Positions 7,067-13,034 are shown, counted from the first letter of the stretch. The stretch: DNA of 14,821 nucleotides from JAAYZH01 sp964479695 (GCA_964479695.1 CAYZSO010000046.1:1-14821); one strand, 5' to 3'. Notes: generated by a model not told the origin, from the letters alone. A program made the numbers and translations.

Positions 7067-7080
7067 TTCAGTCAACTGAA
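7067..7080. promoter_or_regulatory. Dyad overlapping the aldolase ribosome binding site
   Basis: TTCAGT-CA-ACTGAA is a perfect inverted repeat overlapping the AAAGGA ribosome binding site of the aldolase gene. It could be an operator or hide the binding site in the mRNA; a regulatory role is inference. Confidence 0.35.
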
Positions 7081-7265
7081 TTTGACTTGAGAATTCTATT
7101 GATGTTGCTTGATGTTGAGAGCTTTCGCTTCCGGGTTCGATTATCAACGAGCTCGATCATCTGTATTCCATTGTAGCGTTTTGCAGATCATTCGGGTAAA
7201 GACGATCTTGTTAGTTCGGAACCACTCGCATCAAACAATTCACTGCCATGAACAACATGTTATTT

Positions 7266-7295
7266 GCACATATCTTCAAATTTAAAGATATGTGC
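7266..7295. repeat. 30-bp near-perfect palindrome heading the 71-bp array
   Basis: Arms GCACATATCTT and AAGATATGTGC are perfectly complementary around an AT-rich centre with AAATTT. It is the diverged first member of the array that follows, and it recurs at 9385-9414. Confidence 0.9.
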
Positions 7296-7355
7296 AAGAT
7301 AGATGACATATCACTAATCGCTCCAGTACTTGCTTGCATTTCACTTGCACATAAA

Positions 7356-7710
7356 CTTCGGCTCTATCATGCACATAAAAGCAAATTTGAAGATATGCGC
7401 AAGCTGGGTGATATGTCACGTATAAACTTCGGCTCTATCATGCACATAAAAGCAAATTTGAAGATATGTGTAAGCTGGATGACGTGTCACGCATAAACTT
7501 CGGCTCTATCATGCACATAAAAGCAAATTTGAAGATATGTGCATACTGGGTGACATGTCACGCATAAACTTCGGCTCTATCATGCACATAAAAGCAAATT
7601 TGGAGATATGCGCAAGTTGGGTGACGTGTCATGTATCAACTTCGGCTCTATCATGCACATAAAAGCAAATTTGAAGATATGCGCAAGCTAGATGACATGT
7701 CATCTAAGCG
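7356..7710. repeat. Array of five 71-bp tandem repeats
   Basis: Copies begin at 7356, 7427, 7498, 7569 and 7640, exactly 71 bases apart. Each has a nearly invariant block of about 45 bases (starting CTTCGGCTCTATCATGCACA and ending near GAAGATATG) and a more variable block of about 25 bases centred on TGACATGTCA, perfectly palindromic in copies 3 and 5. The invariant block contains a decayed version of the 30-bp palindrome. The variable segments are clearly related to one another, so this is not a CRISPR array. No convincing gene is encoded. Function unknown: a protein-binding array, a plasmid- or element-type partition or replication site, or a plain satellite are all possible. Confidence 0.95.
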
Positions 7711-8034
7711 CTTCGAATCTCGTTTCAAGTCAGCAGGGTGATTTTAGTCGACCGTTGGTCAAACCGCCTCCCTTCCTTCAAGCTAAGGAACTGGTGCAGG
7801 CGGTGCTGGGATTTCGAGCAAGAATTATCGAGCAAGAATTTTTGGGCAGGTTGAAACGTATCTCAGGCAGAAGGATGTCATAACTAATCATCCTTGCTTG
7901 ACTAAAACAGTCGTGTGATCGATCCGTTCTTTTCTCGGAAATTTAATAAGATCCTTGATTATAAAGGATCTGGTTTCGCTTATTGTTATACCTATGCGAA
8001 TCTACGAATGTGTTTATTCATGAGTATGTGAGTC
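7711..8034. other. Gene-free segment with three strong hairpins
   Basis: I find no supported gene. Three inverted repeats stand out: 7764-7803 (CCGCCT...AGGCGG enclosing TTCCTT-6-AAGGAA), 7871-7895 (AAGGATG-11-CATCCTT) and 7949-7971 (AGATCCTT-7-AAGGATCT). None is followed by a good T-run. TCGAGCAAGAATT is duplicated near 7817 and 7830. Confidence 0.55.
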
Positions 8035-8150
8035 TAAGTATAAGTGTGAGCTTAAGTGTGAGCTTAAGCGTGAGTGTGAATGTGAGTGCGAGAACGAATG
8101 TTCTTTAAGTGCGAATGTTCTTTAAGAGTGAATGTTCTTTAAGAATGAAT
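8035..8150. repeat. 12-bp and 17-bp tandem repeats downstream of the DUF559-like gene
   Basis: AAGTGTGAGCTT units recur from about 8035 to 8075. They are followed by three-plus copies of a 17-base unit (CGAATGTTCTTTAAGNG) starting at 8095, 8112 and 8129. The block ends about 20 bases from the minus-strand stop codon at 8171. Confidence 0.8.
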
Positions 8151-8170
8151 GATGATATGAGATCCTAACC

Positions 8171-9100
8171 TTAGCGCTTGTACTGTTTATCAACATTCAT
8201 GGACTTGTGGAAAGCTCGGACTTTCCAGGGGTAGTCGTCATTGATATTTGGGAGGAGTGCTCGAAGCGTTGCTTGGCGTTCTGCGAAGTGGCAGCTGCTT
8301 GGTTCGATGCTGCATTTCAAAAGGGAAGCGATCTGGTGGCTGTGAGCGGAGAATTTTTCCAGGTCGTAAAGGTCAATCGCTTGGATGACAATGACCGTGT
8401 AACCCATCTCTTCAAGAATTTGACGACGAAGTTTGTCATATTCGATGGCTTTCTTTGAGCTGTGGTTCTCTCTACCGTCGAATTCGATGATCACCATGTA
8501 TTCCGGGAAGAGGAGGTCAGGGAGTAGATAGTATCTTTTCAAACCGAGGCGCTTGGCATCTTTCTTGGAGATGGTCAATTTAGCATTGATAAGTACCTTT
8601 TTGCGGAAACCGACACCCCCGAGATGGTAGGGAAGACAAAAAAGCATGTACATAAGGATTTCCATGGGTGAATAGAAATTTTCTTCGAGATAGGGCACGG
8701 CGTCGAGCGCACGAGGGCGACCGCGCACCCAGCGGGCTTTTTGGACAAAATCAGTGAGCTTGTCGATGGTGGTGAGAGGGATTTCGCCATTCTCTCCTGG
8801 GCTACACATCATGCTGCCCAGAAGGATGGCCTTCTGGATGTCATTGACTTCATAGGAAAGTTGCATGAAAAGATGTTCCGGAGAGGTGACAAAGCCGGCC
8901 TGTGTGGACCAACTCGCATCTGGAGGCAGGTCAACCGAGCAAAGATGAATCTTGTGGGTTTTACTTCGAAAACGCTCGTGGTAATCTGTGACAGTCACTT
9001 CGGGCTTATAGTCCTCATGGGTAAAGTACTTGGAGAAAAAGAGGTCCAAGTAGGGGACATGGAGGACTCGAGCAGCCTCCCAATGGCTTGTGAGTATCAT
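8171..9100 (-). CDS. DUF559-like / PD-(D/E)XK-type protein of unknown function
   Basis: The C-terminal part looks like a DUF559/Vsr-type nuclease fold: LLPDLLFPE (D195), VIIEFDG (E206, D208), H213, then a helix with YDKLRRQILEEMGYTVIVI, matching the usual pattern of an acidic core, a YDxxRR helix and a hydrophobic strand. The N-terminal part has a block FVTSPEHLFMQLSY...ILLGSMMCS (70-100) followed by SPMEILMYMLFCLP (144-157). This resembles a two-part family seen mainly in Coriobacteriia whose function is not established. I start at ATG 9100 because AAAGGA lies nine bases upstream; earlier in-frame ATGs at 9118 and 9178 lack a site. The protein is 309 residues. No methyltransferase, toxin or partner gene is nearby, so restriction or mobile-element roles are only speculation. 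Confidence 0.75.
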   Translation of the reverse strand: MILTSHWEAARVLHVPYLDLFFSKYFTHEDYKPEVTVTDYHERFRSKTHKIHLCSVDLPPDASWSTQAGFVTSPEHLFMQLSYEVNDIQKAILLGSMMCSPGENGEIPLTTIDKLTDFVQKARWVRGRPRALDAVPYLEENFYSPMEILMYMLFCLPYHLGGVGFRKKVLINAKLTISKKDAKRLGLKRYYLLPDLLFPEYMVIIEFDGRENHSSKKAIEYDKLRRQILEEMGYTVIVIQAIDLYDLEKFSAHSHQIASLLKCSIEPSSCHFAERQATLRALLPNINDDYPWKVRAFHKSMNVDKQYKR

Positions 9101-9384
9101 AATGTTAGTTCCTTTCATTTCTGATCCCATCCATAGTAGTCCAATAAACCAAACCTGTGTGGTCAGAAATACTAACAAATTCCTACAAAAAGTAAGAAAA
9201 CCGGAACTTGCTTTAGCACTTCAGGGTGTTACCACAACGCTACTTTAGAGCCGTTGAGTCAGGATGGAATTGGCGCAAAAGCAGCAGAAGAGTTGACGGT
9301 CAAAATTAAGCAATAATATCCAGTGGTTGAAGCCTGAGTGATTCGGCAAGATCTTGACGAACTCGCACGACGCAAAAGCGGTCT
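9101..9384. other. Gene-poor spacer upstream of the DUF559-like gene
   Basis: No complete gene is supported. A plus-strand reading near 9262-9318 gives an ordinary-looking peptide (QDGIGAKAAEELTVKIKQ) but is closed by stop codons in both directions, so it may be a gene remnant or chance. Confidence 0.4.
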
Positions 9385-9414
9385 GCACATATCTTTAAAT
9401 TTGGAGATATGTGC
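9385..9414. repeat. Second copy of the 30-bp palindrome
   Basis: Arms GCACATATCTT and (A)GATATGTGC around TAAATTTGG match the palindrome at 7266-7295 at nearly every position, and both continue with AAG. The two copies bracket a 2.1-kb stretch holding the 71-bp array and the DUF559-like gene. Confidence 0.9.
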
Positions 9415-9687
9415 AAGGGAACTTGATATGGAAATGAAGGGGCGATTTTTCGAACCTAACAGGAGAGAAGAAGAAACAGAAAACAAAGACAATAGATGAA
9501 ACAAACTCATTAGAGCCCGCCGCCCGCAAACTTAAACGACTCTAGCAGCAAACTCCGTAAAACCTAAAAATGAAAACTGACGAATAGAAGAACAACCTAG
9601 CCAATTACGAAAAAGCAGAACAGAACACACAGCGTGCACTCCCTTGTCAGCCTTGGGAGCACTAGCCAGTACGTATAAACTAGCGTA

Positions 9688-9721
9688 GGGCACTGGGGGT
9701 GGGCACAGGGGGCATGGGGGG
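9688..9721 (+). other. Potential G-quadruplex
   Basis: Five runs of three to six G (9688-9690, 9695-9699, 9701-9703, 9708-9712, 9716-9721) are separated by loops of one to four bases, which meets the usual G-quadruplex pattern. It lies 3' of the DsrE-like gene, on the opposite strand. Confidence 0.6.
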
Positions 9722-9746
9722 TTAGCCAACACACCCGACCCAACCG

Positions 9747-9813
9747 CCACGAACCTACAGCACCCACGAACCTAGAACACCCACGAACCCAACCACCACG
9801 AACCTAGAACACC
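9747..9813. repeat. 17-bp repeats over the DsrE-like gene stop
   Basis: Four copies of CCACGAACCTAGAACAC or close variants start at 9747, 9764, 9781 and 9796. The last one supplies the TAG stop codon of the minus-strand gene. Confidence 0.8.
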
Positions 9814-10142
9814 AGCACTTCGTAGCCTTGGGACACGAAGGGCTTGACACCTGCGTGACCTTGCATGTCGGTCAGGAGCGGAAGGCCAAGCGACTTAATT
9901 TCGTCCAGCACGCCGAGGGTGTGCGAACAAGCTTGGCAAACACCAGCGATGAGACCCAGGTCGAGGCATTTGAGGTAGAGCGGGTGCTTTTCGGCGGCGA
10001 GCACGGGGGGCAAAGTGACCGCCTCACCTTCAAAAACAATGCGCACCTCGTAGCCATCAGCGTCCAAGTCGAGCGCATTCATGAGGACGTGGTTGAAACA
10101 CATTTTCTGGCCACGCATCGCATAAAATAGATATTTCTTCAT
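9804..10142 (-). CDS. DsrE-family small protein
   Basis: A 112-residue cytoplasmic protein with the DsrE-like alternating strand/helix pattern: KKYLFYAMRGQKMCFNHVL at the start, VRIVFEGEAV (33-42), AGVCQACSHTLGVLDE (66-81) and GYEVLVF at the end. The family includes sulfur-relay and other small cysteine proteins; C69 and C72 form a CxxC in the position often holding a conserved cysteine. Very similar proteins of unknown function are common in Clostridia. ATG 10142 is chosen because GGAGG lies about nine bases upstream; an earlier in-frame ATG at 10175 has none. The leader upstream contains a long two-part hairpin. No sulfur-transfer partner genes are visible, so the biochemical role is open. 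Confidence 0.85.
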   Translation of the reverse strand: MKKYLFYAMRGQKMCFNHVLMNALDLDADGYEVRIVFEGEAVTLPPVLAAEKHPLYLKCLDLGLIAGVCQACSHTLGVLDEIKSLGLPLLTDMQGHAGVKPFVSQGYEVLVF

Positions 10143-10182
10143 ATTCGATACCTCCAACATCATTACTCCAAGCATAACAAAT

Positions 10183-10220
10183 AAACGCCCACAGGTGGAA
10201 TCGCGTACCTGAAGGCGTTT
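10183..10220 (-). promoter_or_regulatory. Two-part hairpin in the leader of the DsrE-like gene
   Basis: AAACGCC (10183-10189) pairs with GGCGTTT (10214-10220), and inside it CAGGT (10192-10196) pairs with ACCTG (10207-10211). On the minus strand it is followed by ATTTGTT, so it could terminate transcription from the YitT gene or be a 5' leader structure. Confidence 0.45.
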
Positions 10221-10260
10221 CGTAAAGTTTCGAGAATCAGTGGCTAGTAGTTCGTTCTTC

Positions 10261-10273
10261 GGCCAAAGCCGCC
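10261..10273. repeat. Iterated 13-mer, exact (3' of YitT gene)
   Basis: GGCCAAAGCCGCC followed by CCCAACCACC. The same 23 bases occur inverted at 12965-12987. Confidence 0.85.
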
Positions 10274-10280
10274 CCCAACC

Positions 10281-10378
10281 ACCCCAACCAGGTCAGCCGT
10301 CAGCCGCTCCCCATCCAGCCCAGCCAGACCAGCCAAAACAGCCAGCCAAGCCAGGCCAACCAGCCCAGCCAGACCAGT
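10281..10378. repeat. CCAGCC-rich low-complexity tract 3' of the YitT gene
   Basis: Many irregular copies of CCAGCC, AGACCAGCC and AGCCAGG (G-rich TGGCTGG on the minus strand) fill the region between the 13-mer copy at 10261 and the YitT stop. No gene is supported; plus-strand readings are Pro/Gln repeats. Confidence 0.7.
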
Positions 10379-10380
10379 GC

Positions 10381-11073
10381 TTACCTGTCGCTCGCCTCGT
10401 ACGCCAGTTCGTCGCCCGAAGCGCCCGCAGCGCCCGAAGCGCCCGACGCCGGGGAGAAGAGTTGCGGGGCGCGGACCTCGATCTGACCGATGATGAGTGA
10501 GGAAACAAGGGTCGTCAGGAAAGACCAAGCGAGGCGGCTGGCGGGAATGTAAACCAAAGACATCGCCAGCACCACGAAGTCAGCAATAATGAAGACTTGG
10601 GCTACGGGGAGGCCGGTCTTCGTAGAGACAGCCAGGGCCAACGCATCGTCACCGCCGGCGGCGCCGCCTTGCGACATAACCAGGCAACAGCCGGCGCCAA
10701 TCATGATGCCGCCGACGATGGCAGCGATCCAGGGCTGGTTATAGAAGCTCGGCATGACAGGGCCCAGGAAATCAAACAGCGAAAGGAAAAAGCTGTAAGA
10801 AATCGTGGCGGCCATGGAGGCTTTCAGGAACTGTTTCCCGAGAAGCGAAATCGCAAAAGCGAAACAGATCATGTCCAGGAGCGGAGAGGAGATGGTTTGG
10901 CTGATTCCGAAGACACGCTTCAGAAAAAGGGACAAACCCAGGATGCCGCCCTCCGTAATCCGGGACGGTTCATGGATGTTGATCATGGCAAAGGCCATGA
11001 TTGCGGAGCCTAGCGCAATAAATAAGAGGTTACGGGCTGTGAGCCCGACCTTGTGAGAAAGAATTCTCAGCAT
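10381..11073 (-). CDS. YitT-like (DUF161) multi-pass membrane protein
   Basis: An integral membrane protein with five to six predicted helices (about 12-30, 41-55, 60-78, 88-105, 116-135, 158-176, 180-197). It matches the YitT membrane family: ITEGGILGLSLFLK (39-52), SSPLLDMICFAFA (62-74), IVGGIMIGAGCCLVMSQGGAAGGDDALALAVSTKTG (119-154). Family members have no firm function; transport has been suggested. At 230 residues it lacks the C-terminal DUF2179 domain of full-length YitT and ends in a repeat-derived ASGASGAAGASG tail. ATG 11073 is chosen because AGAAGGTG lies about seven bases upstream; the in-frame ATG at 11187 would add a Cys-rich, implausible leader. Confidence 0.82.
   Translation of the reverse strand: MLRILSHKVGLTARNLLFIALGSAIMAFAMINIHEPSRITEGGILGLSLFLKRVFGISQTISSPLLDMICFAFAISLLGKQFLKASMAATISYSFFLSLFDFLGPVMPSFYNQPWIAAIVGGIMIGAGCCLVMSQGGAAGGDDALALAVSTKTGLPVAQVFIIADFVVLAMSLVYIPASRLAWSFLTTLVSSLIIGQIEVRAPQLFSPASGASGAAGASGDELAYEASDR
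10414..10455 (-). repeat. 9-bp repeat encoding the YitT C-terminal tail
   Basis: Alternating GCGCCCGAA and GCGCCCGCA units encode the ASGASGAAGASG tail of the YitT-like protein. Confidence 0.75.
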
Positions 11074-11229
11074 TCGTACACCTTCTTGCCATCTTGGGAC
11101 AAGCGTTAGTGTATGGCAGCAGTTTGTACCAAACCGGCGATTCCCGTTTCGGCAGCACAAAAGCTGTGCCACACGTCTCGTTGTCACTCTAATGGTTTTT
11201 GATGCTGTTTTTGTTTGCTGATTTTTCTT

Positions 11230-11413
11230 AAAAAACTCTGCTCCTCAGACCTTTTCCGCCTTTCGGACACTCACATCAGAGTGCCTGCAGGCTCTTCATC
11301 GGCTGATGAGGTTAGCAGATAAAAACTTTTCGCCGGGCCTTTTGTGTGGATGGCGTCCTGCCGGCGAACACCATTTCGCGTACGTTCCGCTGTCTGCGAA
11401 ATACTCGTACACA
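11230..11413 (-). ncRNA. Structured non-coding RNA, possibly raiA-motif class
   Basis: On the minus strand a promoter-like sequence is followed by about 180 bases packed with complementary segments and ending in T6 (11235-11230). Stems: AUUUCGC (11402-11396) with GCGAAAU (11379-11373); GGUGUUC (11372-11366) with GGACGCC (11358-11352); UCUGCU (11319-11314) with AGCAGA (11242-11237) just before the T-run; small hairpins around CAUCAGCCGAUG and CACUCUGAUGUGAGUG; and UCCG/CGGA. UUCGCCGG (11368-11361) is also complementary to CCGGCGAA (11336-11329), overlapping the second stem and its loop, so a pseudoknot or switch is possible. The reverse strand gives an apparently coding peptide I believe recurs as a false ORF in clostridial genomes, suggesting conservation. 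The raiA assignment is from memory and tentative; that it is a structured RNA is better supported. Confidence 0.6.
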
Positions 11414-11419
11414 AAGGCT

Positions 11420-11448
11420 ATTGTAGCACGCTTCGGGTGGCTTTTGAA
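11420..11448 (-). promoter_or_regulatory. Promoter of the non-coding RNA
   Basis: On the minus strand TTCAAA (11448-11443) is followed after 17 bases by TACAAT (11425-11420), preceded by TGC, giving a -35 box and an extended -10 element. Transcription should begin near 11413. The -35 overlaps a hairpin (GGCTT-3-AAGCC). Confidence 0.6.
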
Positions 11449-11490
11449 GCCTTCGGCACCCGCCGACGCCTCCCCGAACTTTAAATTCTT

Positions 11491-11590
11491 GTTAAGTCGG
11501 CGGGTGAATCAGGGGGCTAGCCGCTTAAGTCGGCGGGGGAATCAGGGGGGCAGCCGCTTAAGTTGGCGGGTGAATCACGTGGGCAACGCC
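11491..11590. repeat. 33-bp tandem repeat upstream of the ncRNA promoter
   Basis: Three copies of a 33-base unit (TTAAGTCGGCGGGTGAATCA and onward) begin at 11492, 11525 and 11558. The first copy also pairs perfectly over 10 bases (GTCGGCGGGT, 11496-11505) with ACCCGCCGAC at 11458-11467. The block lies between the SIMPL-gene stop and the ncRNA promoter. A plus-strand reading frame here (11306-11695) is not credible as a gene. Confidence 0.9.
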
Positions 11591-11613
11591 CCATCAAATC
11601 TCGTCAACCCTGC

Positions 11614-12273
11614 TCAAGCCTTGTCGGAAGGTTCGCCCAATCGCCAGACCACTTTGACTTCTTGGGTGAAGAGGGTTTCAGAAGGAGAGGTCTGATCGGA
11701 CATGTCGGACATGGAGGAGGCGCCTTTGGCCGAAGCACCTACATCCCTCAAATACAGCGGATTGTTTATCGTCATGGCCCCAAGGTCGCTTGAACCCACC
11801 TTGACATCGATCGCGCCCTCGAGTGGCTGGCCGAGCTGACCGGCGATCAGGTCCGCTTGCTGGGTGGCATCCGCGATCGCTCGCCGGATCAAGCTATCGC
11901 GAATTTCAACATCCTCCTTAACCTCGAAACGGGGGTTGAAACTCCCTTGCGACACCGTTCGGGTGAAGGCATCGGAGATCCGGTTCATGAGCGCCAAATT
12001 GAGCGGCAACTCGAGCAAAAAAGACCTCGCCTGCTCCAGCACCTCGGTGTTGTCAGGTGCCCACTGCTTCGTGATGCTGGTACCCTGCGCGTAGACTGCG
12101 GTGGGCGGGATCCCGATTTCCTCAAGCGCCGCAAGGAATGCCTCGGACTGGTGTTCCGTGTCGGCATTCAGTTCGCGGAGGTCGTGGCCGCGCGCTTTGA
12201 CATCCATAGAAAGGATCATCAAGTTGTGTGGCACCTTGATCGTCGCCCTACCCGTTACCGAAATTTTGCCCAT
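11614..12273 (-). CDS. SIMPL (DUF541) domain protein
   Basis: A 219-residue protein of the SIMPL/DUF541 family: it opens with GKISVTGRATIKVPHNLMIL, followed by HDLRELNADTEHQSEAFLAAL, a central strand-rich part (SFLLELPLNLALMNRISDAF) and a C-terminal half with DSLIRRAIADATQQADLIAG and a final TQEVKVVWRLG strand. Family members fold as paired alpha/beta units, and many are periplasmic or secreted, but no signal peptide is visible here, so this one is probably cytoplasmic. Function is not established. The start at 12273 has a strong AAAGGAGG eight bases upstream. A Ser/Ala/Met/Asp-rich insert (GASAKGASSMSDMSDQ) near residue 182 includes a one-mismatch copy of the iterated 13-mer. Confidence 0.85.
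   Translation of the reverse strand: MGKISVTGRATIKVPHNLMILSMDVKARGHDLRELNADTEHQSEAFLAALEEIGIPPTAVYAQGTSITKQWAPDNTEVLEQARSFLLELPLNLALMNRISDAFTRTVSQGSFNPRFEVKEDVEIRDSLIRRAIADATQQADLIAGQLGQPLEGAIDVKVGSSDLGAMTINNPLYLRDVGASAKGASSMSDMSDQTSPSETLFTQEVKVVWRLGEPSDKA
11719..11731. repeat. Iterated 13-mer, one mismatch (in SIMPL gene)
   Basis: GGCGCCTTTGGCC, one base different from the consensus; encodes AKGA. Confidence 0.6.
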
Positions 12274-12313
12274 TGAACGTTCCTCCTTTAGGTTTATTCG
12301 TTTGGTTTATTTT

Positions 12314-12326
12314 GGCCAAAGCCGCC
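12314..12326. repeat. Iterated 13-mer, exact (3' of DUF1801 gene)
   Basis: GGCCAAAGCCGCC preceded by TTT, in the spacer between the DUF1801 stop and the SIMPL start. Confidence 0.85.
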
Positions 12327-12342
12327 CCCTTGCAACTTCGTC

Positions 12343-12420
12343 CTAGAGCCGCCAGTTGGCGGCCGTTGGCTGTCGGTTCGTTGGCTGGCGGCCGCCAGTT
12401 CGTTGCTAGAGCCGCCAGTT
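12343..12420. repeat. Duplicated 3' end of the DUF1801 gene and GC-rich palindromes
   Basis: CTAGAGCCGCCAGTT, which on the minus strand encodes the last residues and stop of the DUF1801 protein (NWRL-stop), occurs at 12406-12420 and again 63 bases downstream at 12343-12357. Between them lie the palindromes CTGGCGGCCGCCAG (12385-12398) and GCCGCCA-2-TGGCGGC (12348-12363), possible hairpins in the 3' end of the transcript. Confidence 0.8.
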
Positions 12421-12861
12421 GTCGGGATACAATTGTTTGACGAACTCGAGCGAGCCGCGGATCGCTTCGCGGAGGCGGTTTTCGTCGAGGTCGGCGAGCT
12501 TCGTCACATAGACACATGACACGCCGGCGGTGCACTTGCCGAGCGCCTGCAGAAATTCTTCACGTTCTTCGCGCCCCTCGTCAGGAACATAAAGGTAAAG
12601 CGAAATTTTCGGTTTGCGCATAGCAAAACCGGTCATGAAGGCGTCCCCCTCACGACCGCTTGCATATTTATAGTGATAGTGGCCGAAGCCAACCATATTT
12701 CCTGTCCAAAGCACCGCTTCGGCACCGGTTTCTTCTGTGAAGATTTTCAGAAGTGCCAGGCCGTCTTCAAGGCGACGTCGAGGCTCCAAAGTTTCGAGAT
12801 AAGCCTTGACATCTTGGGGCTCAGGTTTCGTCTTGTTCGCCTTGTTCGCCTTGCTGGCCAT
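12406..12861 (-). CDS. DUF1801-family protein
   Basis: A 151-residue cytoplasmic protein. It matches DUF1801 by the central block VLWTGNMVGFGHYHYKYASG (50-69), then REGDAFMTGFAMRKPKISLYLY, a CVYVTKLADLDENRLREAI segment and the terminal SLEFVKQLY helix. The family fold resembles the YdhG/Frataxin-like superfamily; no biochemical role is established. The start at 12861 has GGAGG seven bases upstream. The N-terminus (MASKANKANKTKPEPQ) is basic and comes from a 9-bp DNA repeat. Its neighbours are on the same strand but separated by 130 or more bases, so it may be transcribed alone. Confidence 0.88.
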   Translation of the reverse strand: MASKANKANKTKPEPQDVKAYLETLEPRRRLEDGLALLKIFTEETGAEAVLWTGNMVGFGHYHYKYASGREGDAFMTGFAMRKPKISLYLYVPDEGREEREEFLQALGKCTAGVSCVYVTKLADLDENRLREAIRGSLEFVKQLYPDNWRL

Positions 12862-12974
12862 GGGTGACCTCCTGCTTTACATGCTTTTCCTTCATGGTTT
12901 TCATGGCTCAATACTACACCAGAGAGCACAGGCGAAGTCGTATCGGGAATCGTCCGTAGCGGGAGGTGGTTGGG

Positions 12975-12987
12975 GGCGGCTTTGGCC
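12975..12987. repeat. Iterated 13-mer, exact (3' of membrane-protein gene)
   Basis: GGCGGCTTTGGCC in the spacer; adjoins the 22-bp tandem repeat. Confidence 0.85.
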
Positions 12988-13027
12988 GGAGGATTGGGTG
13001 GAGGATTGGCCGGAGGATTGGGTGGAG
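12984..13027. repeat. 22-bp tandem repeat 3' of the membrane-protein gene
   Basis: Two copies of GGCCGGAGGATTGGGTGGAG (plus GATT in the first) lie at 12984 and 13006, directly adjoining the iterated 13-mer at 12975-12987. Confidence 0.85.
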
Positions 13028-13034
13028 GGGCGGG

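Noticed and set aside
7248..7496. 82-residue protein across the repeats
   Set aside because: Its sequence is just the translated 71-bp unit (repeated LRLYHAHKSKFEDM-like segments); no start signal supports it.
7356..7710. CRISPR array
   Set aside because: The period is exactly 71 bases and the candidate spacers are homologous to each other, differing by a few transitions. No cas genes are nearby.
7692..7883. 63-residue plus-strand protein after the array
   Set aside because: It begins inside the last repeat copy without a ribosome binding site and matches no family I recognise.
7266..9414. Insertion sequence bounded by the 30-bp palindromes
   Set aside because: No transposase is encoded between them and no target-site duplication is visible; kept only as a possible islet in the findings.
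9240..9492. Transposase or other gene remnant
   Set aside because: Plus-strand peptide pieces look plausible but are short, cut by stops and match no transposase motif I can name.
10240..10500. Proline/glutamine-rich protein
   Set aside because: It is a translation of CCAGCC repeats that overlaps the end of the YitT gene on the other strand, without a ribosome binding site.
11306..11695. Plus-strand 129-residue protein gene
   Set aside because: It lies antisense to the structured RNA, then through 33-bp repeats and into the SIMPL gene. There is no good ribosome binding site, and the peptide is explained by these other features.
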